Positions 37,403 through 48,307 are shown, counted from the stretch's first letter. The stretch: DNA of 64,000 nt from Erwinia endophytica (GCF_009295515.1 NZ_RQVV01000003.1:1-64000), one strand, 5' to 3'. Numbers and translations are program-made. The notes: generated by a model not told the origin, from the letters alone.

Positions 37403-38726
37403 TCATTCTTGCCAGACTGCGTCCCTGACCTTGATAGCCCGTGGCAGCAGACCCAGTGCGTAAAAGCGATCAGCAATGATCTGCTGCTGACGAATGATAT
37501 GCAGATCCATACGCAGGGTCTGATGGCTTCGCCGTGACAGGGCGCGGATTAACGCAGGTGTGGTCAGTCCTAACTCGGCAGAGAGCAGCGTGGCTGCGTC
37601 TGTCCGGTTGGCATCGATATAACGCCCGGTCTGTTCCAGTGCGAAGAGCAGCGCATGCAATAAATCGGCTGAATGGGCGGCAAAATTGCGATGGGCGAGA
37701 TAAAACTGGTGGTTGTTGACTCGCTCAACGCCGTTGGCCAGTGCCCGGAGTTGACCACTCTCTTCGGCATCGCTGAGCAGCGGATCTCACATCATCCAGG
37801 CATCCACCGCGTGGTGGTCGCTGGGGGTCAGCGGGTATTTCGGCGGGGCATAAACCACACGAATGTCTTCCAGTGTCATGCCGGCTTCCTCAAGGATTTG
37901 CAGCAGCAGGTAGTGCACGTTCGAGCCTTTATTCACGGCAATTCGCTTACCGCGCAGATCAGCCAGGGTGTGGATGGGACTGTCTCTGGCGACCATCAGG
38001 GCCACGCTTTGCGGCGCTGCTGGCTCCCAGGCGACGTACAGCAATGGCTGATTGCTGGCCTGAGCAAACAGCGGCGGCACTTCACCCGTGGTGCCAAAAT
38101 CGATTTCACCGTTATTCAGCGCATGCAGCAACTGTGGCCCGGCGGGAAACTCACTCCACAAGACGCTGACCCCAAGGCTGGCGAACTGAGTTTCCAGCGA
38201 TTGACGGGCTTTGAGGATCCCCAGGTTGCCGAATTTCTGATACCCCACCCGCAGTTCGCGTTCGTTATCCGTTCCGGCGGGACTGACCCGTTGAGAACTC
38301 CCCGCCAGGCGTCGGCGCGGCTTGATCAGGCCGAGGTGGGCAAGATGGGTGCGCAGGGTGTTGCGGCTGATGCCCAGCAGCGAGGCGGTTTGCAACTGAT
38401 TGCTGTTACTCATTTCAAAAGCGTTACGTACCAGCGCGGACGTCACACGTTGCCAGACCGGGCTGCGGGTATCCTGTAACTGCTGACGCATAAAGTTATC
38501 AAGCGAGTCTTCCCGTGCATGGACTGCTACAGGGCCATTGACCGGGCTGAGCCGCAGTTGCGCCGGGGTAATCAACGGTTCTCTGCTCAGCAGCACCGCG
38601 TTATGTAGCGTATTCTCCAATTCGCGGATATTCCCCGGCCACGGGTAGTCCATCAACGTCGCCAGCGCGTCTTCACTGAGCTTAAGTTGCGGCCGACCCA
38701 GACGGCGGGCATAAATCCGCAGGATT
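37403..38726 (-). pseudogene. Sigma-54 activator fused to a sulfonate-binding-protein domain, broken
   Basis: A single frame reads from about 38726 down to 37403, interrupted only by TGA at 37787-37789. First comes the end of an AAA+ sigma-54 interaction domain (ILRIYARRLG, then DYPWPGNIRELENT), next a Fis-type helix-turn-helix (NQLQTASLLGISRNTLRTHL), then without any signal peptide an SsuA/NMT1 domain (VGYQKFGNLGILKARQSL, WSEFPAGPQLLHALNNGEID, RGKRIAVNKGSNVHYLL). TGA replaces the Trp seen as AWVIWDP in the neighbouring SsuA, and homology continues after it to EVRDAVWQE-like end. The 5' AAA+ core is deleted at about 38726. Non-functional here. Confidence 0.75.
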
Positions 38727-39680
38727 CGGCCTGACGGTCAATCTCAGCTATGAAGCGCCTTATCCGTTTGCGCACCGTTTTTCCACCCTCGATCACCTGA
38801 CGGGTGGGCGGGTGGGCTGGAACATTGTGACCGGCTATCTGGACAGTGCGGCGCGGGCCATGGGCCAGCGCCAACTGCTGGACTATGATCGGCGTTACGA
38901 TCAGGCGGATGAGTTTCTCGATGTCAGTTACCAACTGTGGGAAGGCAGTTGGGAAGAGGATGCGGTGCTGGCGGATCGCCATTGTTGTTCCAGGCGGGGA
39001 GCTCAGCGCGTGGCCTACGCTTCGCTGCCCGTCATGCGGAATGTTCCTTTGTCAACGGCAGTACCCCGCAGGCGATGCGTAGTCAGGTGGATAAACTGCG
39101 GCAGGCCGTACGTGACGCCGGACGTCAGCCGGAGGATTTGAAGGTCTTTATGGGCATCTCGGTGATCGTCGCGCCAACGGAGAAGGAAGCCCGGGAGAAA
39201 CACCGCGAGTACCTGTGCTATGCCAGTCCGGAAGCCGGTATTGCCCACTTTTCCAGTTCAACCGGCATCGATCTGGCGCAGTTTGACCTGGATGAACCGA
39301 TTCAGACCGGGGCCACCCGGGCGATTGAATCGGTCAGTAAAGCCTACAGTGGCTGGACCCGCCGACAACTGTTGGCGCAGCATGCGCTGGGGAGCCGTTA
39401 TGCGCTGATTGTCGGCAGCCCGTCTCAGGTTGCCGATCAACTGATTAACTGGCTGGACGCCGCCGATATCGATGGTTTCAACCTGACGCGCATCGTCAAT
39501 CCACAAAGTTACATTGACTTTATTACCCTGGTGGTACCGGAGTTACAGCAACGTGGACGCTACAAAACCGCTTATCAACCCGGAACGTTCAGAAAAAAAT
39601 TGTTCGGTTATGACCGGTTGTCGTCATGCCATCCGGCTGCCCGCTGGCGCCGTGACGGGCACCTTTTAGCGAGAACATAG
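38726..39680 (+). pseudogene. FMNH2-dependent sulfone/sulfonate monooxygenase (SnaA/DszA/NtaA type), broken
   Basis: The coding frame starts abruptly at about 38730 (SYEAPYPFAHRFSTLDHLTGGRVGWNIVTG) and has no N-terminus. After WEEDAVLADR it jumps: about 30-40 family residues (the PxxHxGxxFxVxGP region) are missing, and reading resumes in another frame at LLFQAGSSARGLRFAARHAECSF. The rest is intact (GTFRKKLFGYDR near the end). The family uses reduced FMN to open C-S bonds. Two deletions make it a pseudogene. It is fused head to head with the sigma-54 fragment by the left deletion. Confidence 0.78.
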
Positions 39681-39923
39681 TGGTGCTGGTGGCGCGGATT
39701 ACTCTGTTGTAACTGGGCGGCGATCACCTTTCACGGCGGTTTCATCAAACTTCGTGTCTGATGCAGACACCGCCTGGGGACGGGGCGGTCAACGTTCTGA
39801 TGGTTCAGCCGCTTTTTCGCCTCGGTGGCCTGTTTTTTTAACCCAGATCTATATTGCCGGACGTCAGGTGGGATAAGGTGCGTTATCTCTTTCGCCAGTC
39901 GTATTGACCCAGGAGAACCGCCC

Positions 39924-41303
39924 ATGACCCGCTATGCCCTGAAACCTGTTCCCGAACCCGCGACTTTTAGCCAACTGCCCACGCCCGTCATTCCCGGTAA
40001 CGTCATGCATCAGCGCCTTGAAAAAGTGTTGGCGGCGATGGTGCGGGATTCACTGGATTATCTGGTGGTGTATGCAGACAAAGAACATGGCGCAAACTTT
40101 GAGTATCTCGCTGGTTTTATCCCGCGCTTTGAAGAGGCGTTGCTGGTGGTCAACGCGAAGGGGAGCCTGACTTACATCATGGGCAATGAAAACCTGAAGC
40201 TGGTGCCTTTTGCCCGTAATCCGGGAGCCTGCTTGCATGCGCCGGTGTTCTCACTGCCTAATCAACCGATGGATAATGATAAACCGCTGGCTGAGCTGTT
40301 GGCGGAATGTGGGCTGACAGGGCAAAGCAGGACGGGAGTGGTGGGCTGGAAACTGTTTACCGGGCGGGACGGAGCGCAGCCATTTGATGTGCCTGCTTTT
40401 ATCCTTGATGCTGTCAGTGTTGCATCAGGTGGCAGGCGGAATGTGAGCAATGTGACCAGCCTGTTTATCTCACCCGCATACGGTGTGCGTTGCCGAAATA
40501 GCGCCAGTGAGGTGGCGTTTTACGAATACGGCGCGAATCTGGCCTCGACCAATGTCCTGAACGCGTTGAATGCTATTGAGATCGGCAAAACTGAAAAGGA
40601 GATTGGGCACCTGCTCGCGTCCTCAGGACAGCCCAATAATGTGATAATGATTGCCGCGACGGGGGAGCGGTTTGCGCATGCCAGTCTCTATCCCGGTGAT
40701 AAAACCATCCACCGTGGCGACAAGTTCTCACTGACCGTCGGCTTTAAGGGCGGTCTGACCAGCCGGGCGGCGTATGTAGTGGCTACGGCAGAGGAACTGC
40801 CGGAAAATGTGGCGGATTATCTCTCGCGAGTGGCCACGCCTTATTATCATGCCGTCGTCACCTGGCTGGAAACCCTGCGCACCGGCATCACTGGCGGTGA
40901 GCTGTACCAGGCGGTGGAACGCGTACTGCCAAAGAAAACAGCGGGATGGCATCTCAATCCCGGGCATCTGGTGGCCGATGAAGAGTGGTTATGTTCACCG
41001 GTGTGGGAAAATTCAACCATCAGGCTGGAAAGCGGCATGCTGTTTCAGATAGACATTATTCCTGCGGTGAAAGGCTATGGCGGCAGCAGCATTGAAGATA
41101 CCGTTGGACTGGCCGATGCCGCACTGCGCCAGGAACTGGCGGAGCGTTATCCGCAGGTATGGCAAAGAATGCAGGCAAGGAAGCGCTATGTCACGGAGGT
41201 GTTGAAGATCCGTCTGGCGGAAGAGGTGGTGCTGCTTTCCAATACGGTTGGCTACATGCGGCCTTTCCTGCTGGATAAAACCCGGGCGTTGGTCAAAGCA
41301 TAA
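39924..41303 (+). CDS. M24-peptidase (Xaa-Pro aminopeptidase-like) homologue
   Basis: 459 residues from the ATG at 39924, with AGGAG nine bases upstream; an earlier ATG would add 33 residues with no support. The N-terminal creatinase/prolidase domain is about 1-190 and the pita-bread domain follows (EVAFYEYGANLASTNVLNALNAIEIGKTEKEIG). The metal-ligand positions look altered: the usual D-x-G...S-D-x-T-R region reads SLTVGFKGGLTSRAAYVV and the usual T-x-E-P reads FQIDIIP, although IEDTVGLAD and PGHLVADEEW remain. It may be a metal-free relative, as creatinase is. The only nearby genes are the organosulfur remnants. Confidence 0.75.
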   Translation: MTRYALKPVPEPATFSQLPTPVIPGNVMHQRLEKVLAAMVRDSLDYLVVYADKEHGANFEYLAGFIPRFEEALLVVNAKGSLTYIMGNENLKLVPFARNPGACLHAPVFSLPNQPMDNDKPLAELLAECGLTGQSRTGVVGWKLFTGRDGAQPFDVPAFILDAVSVASGGRRNVSNVTSLFISPAYGVRCRNSASEVAFYEYGANLASTNVLNALNAIEIGKTEKEIGHLLASSGQPNNVIMIAATGERFAHASLYPGDKTIHRGDKFSLTVGFKGGLTSRAAYVVATAEELPENVADYLSRVATPYYHAVVTWLETLRTGITGGELYQAVERVLPKKTAGWHLNPGHLVADEEWLCSPVWENSTIRLESGMLFQIDIIPAVKGYGGSSIEDTVGLADAALRQELAERYPQVWQRMQARKRYVTEVLKIRLAEEVVLLSNTVGYMRPFLLDKTRALVKA

Positions 41304-41310
41304 AGTCGTC

Positions 41311-41341
41311 GGATTAAGCCATGTGGCGAGCGGCTTAATCC
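41311..41341. terminator. Hairpin between the M24 gene and nth
   Basis: The 10-bp perfect repeat GGATTAAGCC (41311-41320) / GGCTTAATCC (41332-41341) lies between convergent genes; the nth stop codon is inside the right arm. No strong T run on either strand. Confidence 0.5.
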
Positions 41342-41967
41342 ACTTTATCGGTAAATTCGCACAGATCTTCAATAATGCAGGAACCGCAACGTGGTTTGCG
41401 GGCCACGCAGGTATAGCGACCATGCAGGATCAGCCAGTGGTGACAGTCAACTTTGAATTCATTCGGCACCACCTTTAACAGTTTATCTTCCACCTGCTCG
41501 ACATTCTTGCCAGGCGCAAAATTGGTCCGGTTGCTGACACGGAAAATATGTGTATCCACCGCGATAGTCGGCCAGCCAAAGGCCGTATTCAGTACTACGT
41601 TAGCCGTTTTACGGCCCACGCCAGGCAGAGCTTCCAGTGCGGCGCGATCTTCCGGCACTTCACCCTGATGTTTTTCCAGCAGGATGCGGCAGGTTTTAAT
41701 GATGTTTTCCGCTTTGCTGTTATACAGGCCGATGGTCTTGATGTACTTTTTGACCCCGTCCACCCCCAGTTCCAGCATGGCGGCAGGGGTGTTAGCCACC
41801 GGGTAGAGTTTAGCGGTGGCTTTGTTGACACTGACATCCGTGGCCTGGGCGGAAAGCAGCACCGAAATCAACAGTTCAAACGGGGTGGTGAACACCAGTT
41901 CGGTGGTGGGATGCGGGTTGTTATCCCGCAATCGACGCAAAATTTGCAGGCGTTTATCCTTATTCAC
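41335..41967 (-). CDS. nth: Endonuclease III
   Basis: 210 residues, E. coli Nth 211. Helix-hairpin-helix [14 protein letters not shown] with the catalytic Lys, catalytic Asp in [12 protein letters not shown], and the four Cys of the 4Fe-4S cluster in [17 protein letters not shown]. It removes oxidised pyrimidines and nicks abasic sites. ATGA-type overlap (four bases) with rsxE upstream, so it is the last gene of the rsx-nth operon. Confidence 0.97.
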   Translation of the reverse strand: MNKDKRLQILRRLRDNNPHPTTELVFTTPFELLISVLLSAQATDVSVNKATAKLYPVANTPAAMLELGVDGVKKYIKTIGLYNSKAENIIKTCRILLEKHQGEVPEDRAALEALPGVGRKTANVVLNTAFGWPTIAVDTHIFRVSNRTNFAPGKNVEQVEDKLLKVVPNEFKVDCHHWLILHGRYTCVARKPRCGSCIIEDLCEFTDKVD

Positions 41968-42665
41968 AACGCACTCGCTTTTCCTTCCAGTGTCTGTTGG
42001 GTTTGTTGTTCCGCTTTACGGGCAGCACGCTGTTTCATTTTGTTATCAATCAGGTATTTCGCGGCCAGCAGCATCCCCAAACCAATAAAAGCGCCCGGCG
42101 GCAGCATCGCCAGCAGCATGGGTGAATCAAAATGGACCACCTGGATACGCAGCGCTTTCGCCCACGGGCCAAGTAACTGATCGGCGCCATTGAAGATGGT
42201 GCCGTTACCAATGATTTCGCGGATTGACCCCAACACCACCATCACACTGGTGGCACCCAGACCAATGGCCATGCCATCCAGCGCCGCCAGCGGCACACTG
42301 CTGCGTGAGGCGACAGCTTCAGCACGTCCTACCACGATACAGTTGGTGACGATCAGCGGGATGAAGATCCCTAACGATTGATACAGACCATAAGCGTAAG
42401 CATTGATCAGCATCTGTACGCAGCTCACCACCGCGGCGATGATCATCACGTAGATCGGGATACGAATATCTGCCGGCACCCAGCGGCGTGAAGCGGAAAT
42501 CGCGCTATTGGTGCAGGTGAGTACCATGGTGGTCGCCAGCCCCAGCCCCAGCGCATTGGTAGCGGTGGAGGTGACTGCCAGCAGCGGACACAGCCCCAGC
42601 AGTTGTACCAGCGCCGAGTTATTTTTCCACAATCCGCCGATCAGCAGTGTTTTTGCTTCACTCAT
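41964..42665 (-). CDS. rsxE: Electron transport complex subunit RsxE
   Basis: 233 residues from the ATG at 42665 ([19 protein letters not shown]), E. coli RsxE 231. An open extension upstream to 42794 lies inside rsxG and is rejected. Six hydrophobic helices; conserved [20 protein letters not shown] and [15 protein letters not shown]. Membrane subunit of the Rnf-type complex that keeps SoxR reduced. It overlaps rsxG by eight bases and nth by four. Confidence 0.95.
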   Translation of the reverse strand: MSEAKTLLIGGLWKNNSALVQLLGLCPLLAVTSTATNALGLGLATTMVLTCTNSAISASRRWVPADIRIPIYVMIIAAVVSCVQMLINAYAYGLYQSLGIFIPLIVTNCIVVGRAEAVASRSSVPLAALDGMAIGLGATSVMVVLGSIREIIGNGTIFNGADQLLGPWAKALRIQVVHFDSPMLLAMLPPGAFIGLGMLLAAKYLIDNKMKQRAARKAEQQTQQTLEGKASAL

Positions 42666-43293
42666 TGGAATCTCCACAGGTTGGTAACGAAGCCAGCTTC
42701 TCCGGTAACGTTTCAATGAACAGCGTCGTGCGTTTTGCCGCATTGACCACGGCGCGCGGGGTAATCGTCGCCCCGGTAAATTGATCGAAATCACCGCCGT
42801 CTTTTTTCACCGCAAAACGCTTGTCATCTTTACCGCTCAACTGTACACCATTAAAGCTGTTGATCCAGTTGGAAATGCGTAGCTCGATTTTATCGCCAAG
42901 ACCCGGTGTTTCATGATGTTCGATAACCCTTACGCCCAGTACTTTACCCGTAAAGTTGGCGCCGACAATCATCTGAATAGCGCCAGAATAACCGTCTGGC
43001 GCGGTGGTCTCAACGGCTACCGCCACTGGCTGGCCATCTTTCCGCGCCAGATAAAGATGATGCGGGCTGCCGTTGCCCAGCGCCGGATCGGTGACAAGGT
43101 AACATTCCTGTTGCATCGCGTTGTTGTACATTTCCGGCGGAACCACCTGATCCAGCAGTGTTTTCTGCTGTAACACGGTTTGGTGGTCAATGGTTGATTT
43201 GGTCACAGTATTGATAACCGCGGTCAGTCCGGTGGTCACCGCAGCAAAAATCGCCAGCGTCACGCCGTTTTTACGAATGGCATCCAGCATCAC
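42658..43293 (-). CDS. rsxG: Electron transport complex subunit RsxG
   Basis: 211 residues. One N-terminal membrane helix ([18 protein letters not shown]) followed by a periplasmic FMN-binding domain; the flavin is attached covalently to the Thr in [26 protein letters not shown] is the second family hallmark. Starts within an ATGA overlap with rsxD. Confidence 0.95.
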   Translation of the reverse strand: MMLDAIRKNGVTLAIFAAVTTGLTAVINTVTKSTIDHQTVLQQKTLLDQVVPPEMYNNAMQQECYLVTDPALGNGSPHHLYLARKDGQPVAVAVETTAPDGYSGAIQMIVGANFTGKVLGVRVIEHHETPGLGDKIELRISNWINSFNGVQLSGKDDKRFAVKKDGGDFDQFTGATITPRAVVNAAKRTTLFIETLPEKLASLPTCGDSNE

Positions 43294-44351
43294 TTCTCCT
43301 TACGGTGGCCGTAAACACGCGGCTGCGTGTAGTAATCGATCAGCGGTACCGTGATGTTCGCCAGCAGCACGGCGAAGGCTACGCCGTCGGGGTAGCCGCC
43401 AAAGCTGCGGATCAACCAGACCAGCAGACCCGTCAGTACGCCATAAACCAGCCGCCCTTTATTGGTGGTGGAGGCGGTCACTGGATCGGTGGCGATAAAG
43501 AACGCGCCCAGCATGGTCGCGCCGGAGAACAAGTGTACGACGGGGGAGACCAGACTCTGTGGCGATAACAGCCAGCCCAGGGTGGCGCACAGCGTCAGCG
43601 ACAACAGGAAGCTGAGCGGGATATGCCAGCGAATACTGTTAGTGAACAACAGGAACAGGCCGCCCAGCAGATAGCCCATATTGACCCACTGCCAGCCGAC
43701 ACCGGCAATGACCCCGCTGTAAATCGGCTGAGCCAGCAGTTGTTCAGCGCTGTGTCCGGCGCGTAAACCGGTTTTAAAGTTATCCAGCGGGGTTGCCTGG
43801 CTGATGCCATCAACACCCATTTGTAACTGCTGCATGGTATGACCGTCCAGGGTATGACCATGGAAAATCATACTCAGTGAATCGATAAAACCAGGGGTTA
43901 TTGATTGCAGTGTTTCCGGCGGCAGCCAGCTGGTCATCTGCACAGGGAAGGAGATCAGCAACACCACATAGCCAACCATTGCCGGGTTAAACGGATTCTG
44001 GCCCAGCCCGCCGTACAATTGCTTGGCTATCACCACGGCGAAAACGGTACCGATAACAATCAGCCACCATGGCGCCAGTGGGGGAATACTGACGCCGAGC
44101 AACAAGGCGGTGAGCAGGGCTGAATTATCCCCCAGCGTTTTCGCCAGCGGCAACTTGCGCAGTTTGAGTACCAGTGCTTCTGCCGCAATACCGGCCACGG
44201 CCGCAATCAGCACCTGAATAATGTTGCCCCAGCCGAAAAAATACCACTGGGCGGCAATACCCGGTATCGCGGCAAGCAGCACCAGTAACATAATGGTGTT
44301 AGTACTGCGGTGGTTGTGCGTGTAGGGCGAACTAGCGATACGAAAAGCCAT
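43290..44351 (-). CDS. rsxD: Electron transport complex subunit RsxD
   Basis: 353 residues, about nine to ten membrane helices. The covalent FMN Thr lies in [20 protein letters not shown]; the start [21 protein letters not shown] is typical. Its stop overlaps the rsxG start and its start directly follows rsxC, so translation is coupled. Confidence 0.95.
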   Translation of the reverse strand: MAFRIASSPYTHNHRSTNTIMLLVLLAAIPGIAAQWYFFGWGNIIQVLIAAVAGIAAEALVLKLRKLPLAKTLGDNSALLTALLLGVSIPPLAPWWLIVIGTVFAVVIAKQLYGGLGQNPFNPAMVGYVVLLISFPVQMTSWLPPETLQSITPGFIDSLSMIFHGHTLDGHTMQQLQMGVDGISQATPLDNFKTGLRAGHSAEQLLAQPIYSGVIAGVGWQWVNMGYLLGGLFLLFTNSIRWHIPLSFLLSLTLCATLGWLLSPQSLVSPVVHLFSGATMLGAFFIATDPVTASTTNKGRLVYGVLTGLLVWLIRSFGGYPDGVAFAVLLANITVPLIDYYTQPRVYGHRKEK

Positions 44352-46424
44352 TTAATCCTCTTGCGTGGAATGCTGCTGCGCTTTGCGCGCTTTTACACGG
44401 GCAATGGCGGCGGCTACCGCCGCTTTGCGTGGATCGTCGGATGGCGCCGCCACCGTCTCATTTTGTCGTTCGGATTGACCGGTGGTTTCAGCCGGTGGTG
44501 TTTTCTGCGCCGCAGACTGAGTGGTTTCTTGCGCATCCTGCGCGGCTTTTTTCGCTTTAGCGCGAGCGATAGCGGCTGCCACCGCCGCTTTGCGTGGGTC
44601 GTCAGCGGGTGGTGCCGCCGTCTCATTGTTTAGTCCGGATGGATTGCTGGTTTCAGCCGGTGGCGTTTCCTGCGCCGCAGACTGAGTGGTTTCTTGCGCA
44701 TCCTGCGCGGCTTTTTTCGCTTTAGCGCGAGCGATAGCGGCTGCCACCGCTGCTTTGCGTGGGTCGTCAGCCTGACGGGTGGCGGGTTCGGTCTCGGCCT
44801 GCGTTTCGGCATGGTGCGCCAGGGCCTGAGCATGGCGTGCTTCACGCTGGGCCAGCGCAGCGGCACTTTCTGGCTGGCTGGCCTGGCTTATCGCCCCGGC
44901 GTCTTCTGCCTGTTTTTTCGCCTTGACACGTTCAAGCGCGGCACTGATTGCGGCTGGATTACTCTGGCTCACACTATGTTTCGCCTGCTGGTGGCGAGCC
45001 TCGCGCGCCAGTTTCTCACGCTCCAGCCGTACCTGACGCGCTTCAAAGCGCGCTTTCGCCTGGGCGGTACGTTCAGCGTCAAGATCGATAGCACGGATTT
45101 CCGCCTTCTCCTGGCGATAGTATTGCACCAGCGGGATATTACTCGGGCAGACATAAGCACAGGCGCCGCATTCAATGCAGTCGGCAATATGGTGTTCACG
45201 CGCTTTGTCATGGTCGCCGCCGCGGCTGTACCAGTAAAGTTGCTGTGGCAATAACCCGGCTGGACAGGCATCGGCACAGGCGCTACAGCGGATGCAGGAT
45301 TTCTCTGGTTGCTGCGCGCCGGTCTCGTTCAGCGAAGGCGCCAGAATACAGTTAGTAATTTTGACTACCGGCACATCAAGCGTCGGCAGGGTAAAGCCCA
45401 TCAGCGGACCGCCCATGACCACGATCTGATCCGCCACTGGAGTGAAATCAGCCTGGTGCAGCAGGTGACTGACTGGCGTCCCCAACCGTCCCCAGACGTT
45501 ACCTGGCCGGCGCACTGATTCTCCGGTCAGCGTGACCACCCGTTCAGTCAGGGGCTCGCCATCAATGATGGCGCGCTTGACCGCATAGGCGGTCCCGACA
45601 TTCTGCATCAGCACGCCGATATCCGTTGAACGCCCACCGTGCGGTACTTCCAGACCGGTCAGAATTTTGGTCAATTGTTTGGCACCGCCGGAGGGATATT
45701 TGGTCGGGATGACCCGAATGTGCAGATCTTTCGCGCTGCCCAGCGCCTGTTTCAGCGCCGTGATAGCTTCAGGCTTGTTATCCTCAATGCCGATCAGCAC
45801 CCGATCGGCTTGTAATACCCAGGCAAGGATACGGCTGCCTTCCAGCACTTCCGCGGCGCAGTCCTGCATCAAACGATCATCGGCAGTGATATAGGGTTCG
45901 CACTCCGCGGCGTTAATAATCAGGGTGTTCACGCCATGCAGGCCACCCTTTAATTTGGTTGCCGTCGGGAAACCCGCGCCGCCCAGGCCGGCCACGCCTG
46001 CCTGATGGATACGTTCAATAATCTCACGGCGATCAATCTGTTGATAATCAGTCAGCGGTTGACGCTCACCCCAGCGATCTTCACCATCTGGAGTGATAAA
46101 AATGCACAGTTCGGCCAGCGCGGAAGGGTGCGCGGTAATATGCGGAGCGATAGTGTCGACTGTACCTGACGTGGGGGCGTGGACAGGCAGCATGCGGCCA
46201 CGACCAAAGGTCAATGGCTGGCCGCGTAGCACTTTATCGCCGGGCTTAACCCGCAGTTCACCTTCATGGCCGATATGCTGCTTGATGGGAATAATGAACT
46301 GCGCAGGCAGTGGCAAATGGCGCAGAGGCGTGCCGTTAGACTGCGTTTTCATTTCCGGCGGATGAATACCGCCGGCGAAATCCCATAATGGATCTTTTTT
46401 GAACCGCTTGAACAAATTACGCAT
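44352..46424 (-). CDS. rsxC: Electron transport complex subunit RsxC
   Basis: 690 residues. The N-terminal part contains the NADH/FMN-binding Rnf core ([11 protein letters not shown]-like start, [28 protein letters not shown]). Two 4Fe-4S clusters follow: [17 protein letters not shown] and [18 protein letters not shown]. The C-terminal 200 residues are a low-complexity Ala/Lys/Gln tail with near-identical [20 protein letters not shown] units, a feature that varies in length among enterobacteria. Cytoplasmic NADH-oxidising subunit. Confidence 0.95.
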   Translation of the reverse strand: MRNLFKRFKKDPLWDFAGGIHPPEMKTQSNGTPLRHLPLPAQFIIPIKQHIGHEGELRVKPGDKVLRGQPLTFGRGRMLPVHAPTSGTVDTIAPHITAHPSALAELCIFITPDGEDRWGERQPLTDYQQIDRREIIERIHQAGVAGLGGAGFPTATKLKGGLHGVNTLIINAAECEPYITADDRLMQDCAAEVLEGSRILAWVLQADRVLIGIEDNKPEAITALKQALGSAKDLHIRVIPTKYPSGGAKQLTKILTGLEVPHGGRSTDIGVLMQNVGTAYAVKRAIIDGEPLTERVVTLTGESVRRPGNVWGRLGTPVSHLLHQADFTPVADQIVVMGGPLMGFTLPTLDVPVVKITNCILAPSLNETGAQQPEKSCIRCSACADACPAGLLPQQLYWYSRGGDHDKAREHHIADCIECGACAYVCPSNIPLVQYYRQEKAEIRAIDLDAERTAQAKARFEARQVRLEREKLAREARHQQAKHSVSQSNPAAISAALERVKAKKQAEDAGAISQASQPESAAALAQREARHAQALAHHAETQAETEPATRQADDPRKAAVAAAIARAKAKKAAQDAQETTQSAAQETPPAETSNPSGLNNETAAPPADDPRKAAVAAAIARAKAKKAAQDAQETTQSAAQKTPPAETTGQSERQNETVAAPSDDPRKAAVAAAIARVKARKAQQHSTQED
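44396..44774 (-). repeat. 165-base tandem repeat in the RsxC tail
   Basis: Two nearly identical copies begin at 44506 and 44671, period 165 bases (55 codons), sharing at least 100 bases with one or two differences. A third, diverged partial copy lies at 44396-44440. The period is a multiple of three, so gain or loss of a copy keeps the frame. Confidence 0.85.
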
Positions 46425-46992
46425 GGTGTTCCACAGGAATAACCCTGACCGGGATAGTGTGCAGATTCCACTTCCAGTTATCGGTGGTCGTGGCGACGGG
46501 ACGCATCTCTATACAGTCAGTTGGACAGGGCGCAACGCACAGGTCGCAGCCGGTGCAGACATCGCTGAGTACGGTGTGCATCGCGCGGGTGGCGCCGACA
46601 ATGGCGTCAACCGGGCAGGCCTGAATGCATTTGGTACAGCCGATACAGTTCTCTTCATCAATCCAGGCGACTTTGCGCTCTGGCTGGCGGGCAGCTTCAT
46701 CGCCTAATGGTTGAGGATCGACGTTGAGCAACGCAGCCAGTTTAAGCATCGTCTGCTCGCCGCCGGGGGCGCATTTATTGATCATCTCGCCGTTATTGCC
46801 TACCGCATCAGCATACGGGCGGCAACCGGGATAGCCGCACTGGCCGCACTGGCTTTGTGGCAGGATCGCATCAATCTGCTCGACAATTGGGTCATCTTCA
46901 ACGTTAAACCGGCGCGAAGCGTAGCCCAGCAAGCCACCGAACAACAGGCCCAGCGCACTGAGTACCGCAATAGCAATCCAAACCGCAGTCAT
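46417..46992 (-). CDS. rsxB: Electron transport complex subunit RsxB
   Basis: 191 residues, E. coli RsxB 192. N-terminal membrane helix ([23 protein letters not shown]), the CGQCGYPGC cluster motif and two ferredoxin 4Fe-4S motifs [16 protein letters not shown] and [16 protein letters not shown]. Its start shares a base with the rsxA stop and its end overlaps rsxC by eight bases. Confidence 0.96.
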   Translation of the reverse strand: MTAVWIAIAVLSALGLLFGGLLGYASRRFNVEDDPIVEQIDAILPQSQCGQCGYPGCRPYADAVGNNGEMINKCAPGGEQTMLKLAALLNVDPQPLGDEAARQPERKVAWIDEENCIGCTKCIQACPVDAIVGATRAMHTVLSDVCTGCDLCVAPCPTDCIEMRPVATTTDNWKWNLHTIPVRVIPVEHHA

Positions 46993-47573
46993 CAGAATTT
47001 CACCAGTCCACTGAAGCCCATAAAGGCCAGTGCCATCAGACCGGCGGTCACCAGCGCAATGGATGAACCTTTAAAAGGTGCGGGAACATCGGCCAGCACC
47101 AGCCGTTCGCGGATACCGGCAAACAGTACCATCACCAGCGAGAAACCAATTGATGCGCTGAAACCATATAACGCGGCTTGCAGGAAGGTGTGATTCAGGT
47201 TAACGCTCAGCAACGGTACGCCCAGCACCGCACAGTTGGTGGTGATAAGCGGCAGGAATATTCCCAATAAACGATAGAGTTCCGGGCTGGTTTTGCGTAC
47301 CACCATTTCGGTGAACTGTACAACGACGGCGATCACCAGAATGTAAGCCATGGTGCGCAGATAGACGAGGTCCAGCGGCAACAGAATAAGGTGGTTCACC
47401 AGCCACGCACAGATCGAGGCCAGCGTAATCACGAAAGTTGTGGCGAGTCCCATGCCAATCGCCGTTTCCAGTTTTTTGGAAACGCCCATAAAGGGACAGA
47501 GGCCGAGAAACTTCACCAGAACGAAGTTGTTCACCAGCACTGTGCCAATAAAAAGAAGCAGGTAATCGGTCAT
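46992..47573 (-). CDS. rsxA: Electron transport complex subunit RsxA
   Basis: 193 residues from the ATG at 47573 ([21 protein letters not shown]), the exact family start; an upstream in-frame ATG at 47618 is rejected. Six helices, with the conserved [16 protein letters not shown] and [17 protein letters not shown]. Paralogue of RsxE. First gene of rsxABCDGE-nth. Confidence 0.96.
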   Translation of the reverse strand: MTDYLLLFIGTVLVNNFVLVKFLGLCPFMGVSKKLETAIGMGLATTFVITLASICAWLVNHLILLPLDLVYLRTMAYILVIAVVVQFTEMVVRKTSPELYRLLGIFLPLITTNCAVLGVPLLSVNLNHTFLQAALYGFSASIGFSLVMVLFAGIRERLVLADVPAPFKGSSIALVTAGLMALAFMGFSGLVKF

Positions 47574-47866
47574 TATTTCGCCTGATAAAGATGAAAGCTG
47601 CCTATTATCGGGCATCAATGGGCTGACGACAACCGCAGAGCGCTAAGGATCATCCTGATTGCGCACAGAGGATTAAATTTGCGCTGTTTTTTTCACCGCT
47701 CAACCGTGGGAAAGCGTGACGTTTTCACTTTACACATGAGCGATGCTGAAGTCGCGGTTGTGTTACCCCATATCACTGTGGCCTGATCTGCAACGGCTGG
47801 TGGCGAGAAACTTTTTAGCCGCAGCGTATTAACTGCAACATTCCCGCGGCCTGGGTTGGTGAGCCG

Positions 47867-48307
47867 TCAGGGTTCAATAAAGGTGTCTTTAACGCGTTGC
47901 GAGCGCGTAAAGTAGGGCGCCAGCACGGCGGCGGCCAGCAGGGCTATCAGCAATGTTCTGATCGCGGCGGCATCGCTGATGGGCGAGAAGGCAAAGGTTT
48001 TAATGGCCAGCAGCACCGTCACCAGCAGCCAGACGATATAGTGTTTAGGCAGACGGCGCGACCGCTTGCAGAAAATCCATGTCACCCACAGACTGTAACA
48101 CCAGGCAACCAGCGAGGTCAGCAGTGAAATGCACCACTGCAGGGTGAAATCCGAGGTGTTATTGAACAGGACATTGCGCAGTTCAGGCGTCATTAACGCG
48201 CTTAAATACATGGCGACAATCAAGGCGCTGGTCAGCATGGTCATGAGTAGCCAGGCGAGCGGAACCAGCAGCAGTCCGGTGATACGCGGTTTTACATCTA
48301 CAGCCAC
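47867..48307 (-). CDS. ydgK: Inner-membrane protein YdgK (DUF2569)
   Basis: 146 residues from the GTG at 48307, which has AAGGA six bases upstream; a TTG 16 codons earlier is open but lacks such a site. Four hydrophobic helices (LLLVPLAWLLMTMLTSALIV, WCISLLTSLVAWCYSLWVTW, IVWLLVTVLLAIKTFAF, TLLIALLAAAVLAPYF). Function unknown; conserved between cnu and rsxA in enterobacteria. Confidence 0.85.
   Translation of the reverse strand: MAVDVKPRITGLLLVPLAWLLMTMLTSALIVAMYLSALMTPELRNVLFNNTSDFTLQWCISLLTSLVAWCYSLWVTWIFCKRSRRLPKHYIVWLLVTVLLAIKTFAFSPISDAAAIRTLLIALLAAAVLAPYFTRSQRVKDTFIEP

Noticed and set aside
42666-42794. Extended N-terminus of RsxE
   Set aside because: The extension lies entirely inside rsxG, and the family starts at MSEAKTLL.
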